Shown in pieces: positions 5,810-7,910 of a stretch of 7,910 nucleotides of DNA. The stretch's first letter is position 1. The number at the start of each line of letters is the position of its first letter. The DNA comes from Syntrophorhabdus sp. (lineage in GTDB: Bacteria; Desulfobacterota; BSN033; UBA1163), in contig DYHU01000176.1 in assembly GCA_020724025.1 (NCBI GenBank), positions 1 to 7,910 of the forward strand, written 5' to 3'. A program made the translations under genes and the position numbers. The notes under the pieces are model-generated. The model made no database searches. It was not told the origin of the DNA and saw only the letters and a program-made list of their open reading frames with translations.

Positions 5810-6970
5810 ATGCGACTTAAGGACATCTCCATCAACAATCTTAAGAGGCGAAAAGGCAAAGTTTTCTTCCTCATTCTGGGGCTCACCATTGGAATTACGA
5901 CGGTGATTTCTCTCGTTTCCATTTCGCGGTTGATGAACGAGGATATTGCGAACAAATTAGATGAATACGGGGCGAACATCCTCATCCTTCCCCGATCGGA
6001 TGATCTTTCCCTATCCTATGGAGGAATGAACATCGGAGGGGTGGCGATAGATGGACGCACACTCAATGATTCCGATGTTCCGAAGATCCGACAGATTGAG
6101 GTCCGGGAGAACATCAGCGCAGTTTCACCCAAGTTTGTCGGGGTGGTAGAGATCGAAGGGAAAAAAGTTCCCATGATGGGCGTTCATTTTCAGGAGGAGG
6201 TCCGGCTGAAGAAATGGTGGAAGGTCCACGGAGCGGTTCCCGGGAACAGGGAGGAGGTGCTCCTCGGAAATGAGGTGGCTGTCAGACTTTTTAAGAGTAC
6301 GAATGACCATTTAACGATTAATGGAAAGAAGGTCAGGATTTCAGGAATTCTCGGAGAGACAGGTTCTCAGGACGACTTTCTCATCTATGCGGATCTGGGT
6401 TTTGTCCAGGAGGCTCTGAATAAGCCCAAGGCGGTGAGCCTGATCGAAGTCTCCGCCTATTGCAACACCTGCCCGATCGAAGAGATCGTGGATCAGATCT
6501 CAAAGAAGTTGCCCCATGCCAAGGTGACGGCCATCAAACAGACGCTACAGACCAAGATGGAGGCGCTGGACCATTTTAAGAAGTTCTCCATCGGGATATC
6601 AATCATCGTTCTTCTCATTGGGGCCCTGATCGTCTTTACCAATATGATGGCATCGGTCAATGAACGGAAGAGGGAGATCGGGATCTTCCGGGCCATCGGG
6701 TTCCGGAAATCCCATATCATCCGGATTATCTTTTTAGAGGCGCTGATCGTAGGATTCATCGCGGGAGTGACAGGGTATCTCCTGGGCATTGGAATCTCCC
6801 ATTTCATCGGGCCTATGGTCCTTGGAATGAAGAGCGTCAGATGGGTGATCGACCCATCTTTAGCCATCGGGGCCATCTTTCTCTCAGCCTTGATAGGAGT
6901 TCTATCGAGCATCTATCCGGCTCTCCATGCTTCGAAGATGGATCCTACTGAAGCGCTGAGAGCGCTTTAA
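5810..6970 (+). CDS. FtsX/MacB-type ABC transporter permease
   Basis: A 386-residue integral membrane protein with the FtsX-family layout. It has a first membrane segment (about residues 18-38), a large extracytoplasmic MacB-PCD-like domain (about 40-255), then three segments (about 261-281, 306-330, 350-373). NERKREIGIFRAIGF (284-298) is the cytoplasmic coupling motif that contacts the ATPase, and the end SKMDPTEALRAL is typical. The extracytoplasmic domain has C218-N-T-C221 followed by PIEEI, an unusual feature that may interact with the cysteine-rich DUF2318 protein encoded upstream. ATG 5810 is chosen because MRLKDISINNLKRRKG is a typical family start and the upstream extension is repeat-derived. 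Its Shine-Dalgarno (GGTGA at 5800-5804) is weak. The cargo is unknown. Such permeases often act mechanically and not as importers. Confidence 0.9.
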   Translation: MRLKDISINNLKRRKGKVFFLILGLTIGITTVISLVSISRLMNEDIANKLDEYGANILILPRSDDLSLSYGGMNIGGVAIDGRTLNDSDVPKIRQIEVRENISAVSPKFVGVVEIEGKKVPMMGVHFQEEVRLKKWWKVHGAVPGNREEVLLGNEVAVRLFKSTNDHLTINGKKVRISGILGETGSQDDFLIYADLGFVQEALNKPKAVSLIEVSAYCNTCPIEEIVDQISKKLPHAKVTAIKQTLQTKMEALDHFKKFSIGISIIVLLIGALIVFTNMMASVNERKREIGIFRAIGFRKSHIIRIIFLEALIVGFIAGVTGYLLGIGISHFIGPMVLGMKSVRWVIDPSLAIGAIFLSALIGVLSSIYPALHASKMDPTEALRAL

Positions 6971-6986
6971 GGACGATGGAGGATGG

Positions 6987-7051
6987 AGGTTTGAGGGTCA
7001 CTTCGTTTGAGGCAAAACATTTCTCCCTCGAGCGAAGCGGTCCTCCAACCT
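6987..7051. repeat. Imperfect inverted repeat between permease and ATPase genes
   Basis: The 26-base left arm (6987-7012) pairs with 7026-7051 around a 13-base loop. Exact pairing blocks include AGGTT with AACCT, CTTCG with CGAAG, and GAGG with CCTC, separated by short mismatched triplets. It lies in the 112-base gap and looks like a decayed palindromic element. A second possible pairing (TCACTT 6998-7003 with AAGTGA 7053-7058) could compete. Confidence 0.55.
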
Positions 7052-7082
7052 TAAGTGAAACGCTCCTATTGCGGTTTTGATG

Positions 7083-7763
7083 ATGAGCTTGATCGAGATT
7101 AAAAATTTGTCCAAGATTTACGAGAGCGGAGAGGAGGAAGTGCGCGCCCTGGTCGATGTGGGTCTCCATATCGAGAAGGGAGAATTTATCTCTGTGATGG
7201 GTCCCTCCGGTTCAGGGAAATCGACCCTCCTCACTATTCTCGGCGGACTCAATCATCCGACTCAAGGGGAAGTCGTCGTGGATGATATTCCCATCTATCA
7301 ACTTCCTCTGGAGAGGCTGGCCGATTTCAGAAGGGAGTATCTGGGCTTCATCTTTCAATCCTTTCAATTGATACCTTACCTCACCGTCATCGAGAATGTG
7401 ATGCTTCCGCTCTCCATCACGGAAAGATCGAATCGTGAACAGGTCGGAATGGCTGAGGAGATACTGGAGAGGACAGGATTAAGGAAAAAGGAGAAGAGAC
7501 TGCCGGATCAGCTCTCAGGAGGAGAACAGGAGAGGGTGGCTATTGCGCGGGCTCTGGTCAACGGGCCGCCCATTCTTCTTGCGGATGAGCCCACCGGGAA
7601 CCTGGACACCCGGACCGGAAAGGAGATCATGGAGTTATTCAAATCCCTCAACGCAGAGGGACAGACGATCATCATGGTCACCCACAACCCGGAAAACGCC
7701 GCTTTTTCATCGAGGACGATCTCTCTTAGAGACGGCCGGGTGGCAAACGGAGACGAAGATTAA
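7083..7763 (+). CDS. LolD/MacB-type ABC transporter ATP-binding protein
   Basis: A 226-residue cytoplasmic ATPase with every ABC motif: Walker A GPSGSGKST (residues 40-48), Q-loop FIFQSFQLIP (89-98), signature LSGGEQERVAIARAL (144-158), Walker B ILLADEP (164-170), D-loop GNLD (172-175) and H-loop VTHN (199-202). The Q-loop FQSFQLIPYLTVIENVMLP and its short length put it in the MacB/LolD/FtsE-like group that pairs with FtsX-type permeases, and the gene just upstream encodes one. The start is ambiguous. ATG 7083, ATG 7080 and TTG 7077 are adjacent in frame, with no clear Shine-Dalgarno. 7083 is chosen because MSLIEIKNLSKIY is the common beginning. Without a good ribosome binding site, it may be translated less than its neighbours. 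Confidence 0.93.
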   Translation: MSLIEIKNLSKIYESGEEEVRALVDVGLHIEKGEFISVMGPSGSGKSTLLTILGGLNHPTQGEVVVDDIPIYQLPLERLADFRREYLGFIFQSFQLIPYLTVIENVMLPLSITERSNREQVGMAEEILERTGLRKKEKRLPDQLSGGEQERVAIARALVNGPPILLADEPTGNLDTRTGKEIMELFKSLNAEGQTIIMVTHNPENAAFSSRTISLRDGRVANGDED

Positions 7764-7910
7764 ATGAAATCGATCGGATTGATAATCCCCCCTCCCCCCT
7801 TTAGAAACTGATCCTTACCCATAAGTGGGGGCGCTGGACACAAGGGTTAAGTTTGATGTTGTTAACAGGTTGATATCATTATTAATTTTTAAGTTTGTCA
7901 TTCCTGCGGA
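7764..7910. other. Downstream region without a recognisable gene
   Basis: No supported gene was found. A C-rich run (about 7787-7799) and a partly complementary GTGGGGGC (about 7825-7832) could form a loose hairpin. The rest is AT-rich. The last 14 bases (7897-7910, GTCATTCCTGCGGA) match the left half of the widespread palindromic repeat whose right half would read back as GCAGGAAT, so the window seems to end inside it. Confidence 0.5.

Noticed and set aside
7764..7811. 15-codon open frame directly after the ATPase stop
   Set aside because: It is too short, the product is proline-rich from a C-run, and there is no separate ribosome binding site.
7853..7879. Promoter-like TTGATG and TATCAT
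   Set aside because: Spacing is only 15 bases, in AT-rich sequence where such matches are expected by chance, and no downstream gene is visible.

Overview
The window is a 7.9-kb stretch with eight protein-coding genes, all on the + strand. No RNA genes, CRISPR array or insertion sequence were seen. The gene content points to a strictly anaerobic bacterium. It encodes the DUF39/ferredoxin route to homocysteine, which is known mainly from methanogens and anaerobic bacteria, and an iron-sulfur DUF2318 protein. Moderate GC and intergenic spaces packed with CCAAATTCCAA-type and GTAGGGGC-type inverted repeats resemble Desulfobacterota (former Deltaproteobacteria) or similar uncultured lineages. This placement is an impression, not a measurement.

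Layout: positions 1-173 hold small repeats and no recognisable gene. The left block (174-4992) is a run of five sulfur-handling genes. They are a homocysteine-forming DUF39 protein (174-1385), its NIL-domain/2x[4Fe-4S] ferredoxin partner (1539-1946), the tRNA 2-thiouridylase MnmA (2057-3151), a LarE-type sacrificial sulfur transferase (3173-3991), and a ThiI/MnmA-like PP-loop protein with a C-terminal NFACT-R-like domain (3988-4992). The last two overlap by 4 bases (ATGA), and the LarE gene starts 21 bases after mnmA, so 2057-4992 looks like one transcription unit with three different PP-loop ATPases in tandem.

The right block (5067-7763) encodes a membrane-anchored DUF2318 Fe-S protein, one FtsX/MacB-type ABC permease with a CxxC pair in its extracytoplasmic domain, and a LolD/MacB-type ABC ATPase. 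This resembles the DUF2318-permease-ATPase part of the Ftr1/P19 iron-uptake clusters (cj1660-cj1663 in Campylobacter), but no Ftr1, P19 or second permease is visible here. After 7763 no gene is seen, and the window ends inside what looks like the left half of another palindromic repeat.

Integration: the left block plausibly moves reduced sulfur into homocysteine (DUF39 protein plus ferredoxin) and into tRNA or cofactors (three PP-loop enzymes that activate substrates by adenylation). The right block is probably an extracytoplasmic metal or redox module. Almost every gap of 70 bases or more contains a hairpin-forming repeat. One perfect 28-bp palindrome supplies the stop codon and last residues of MnmA.
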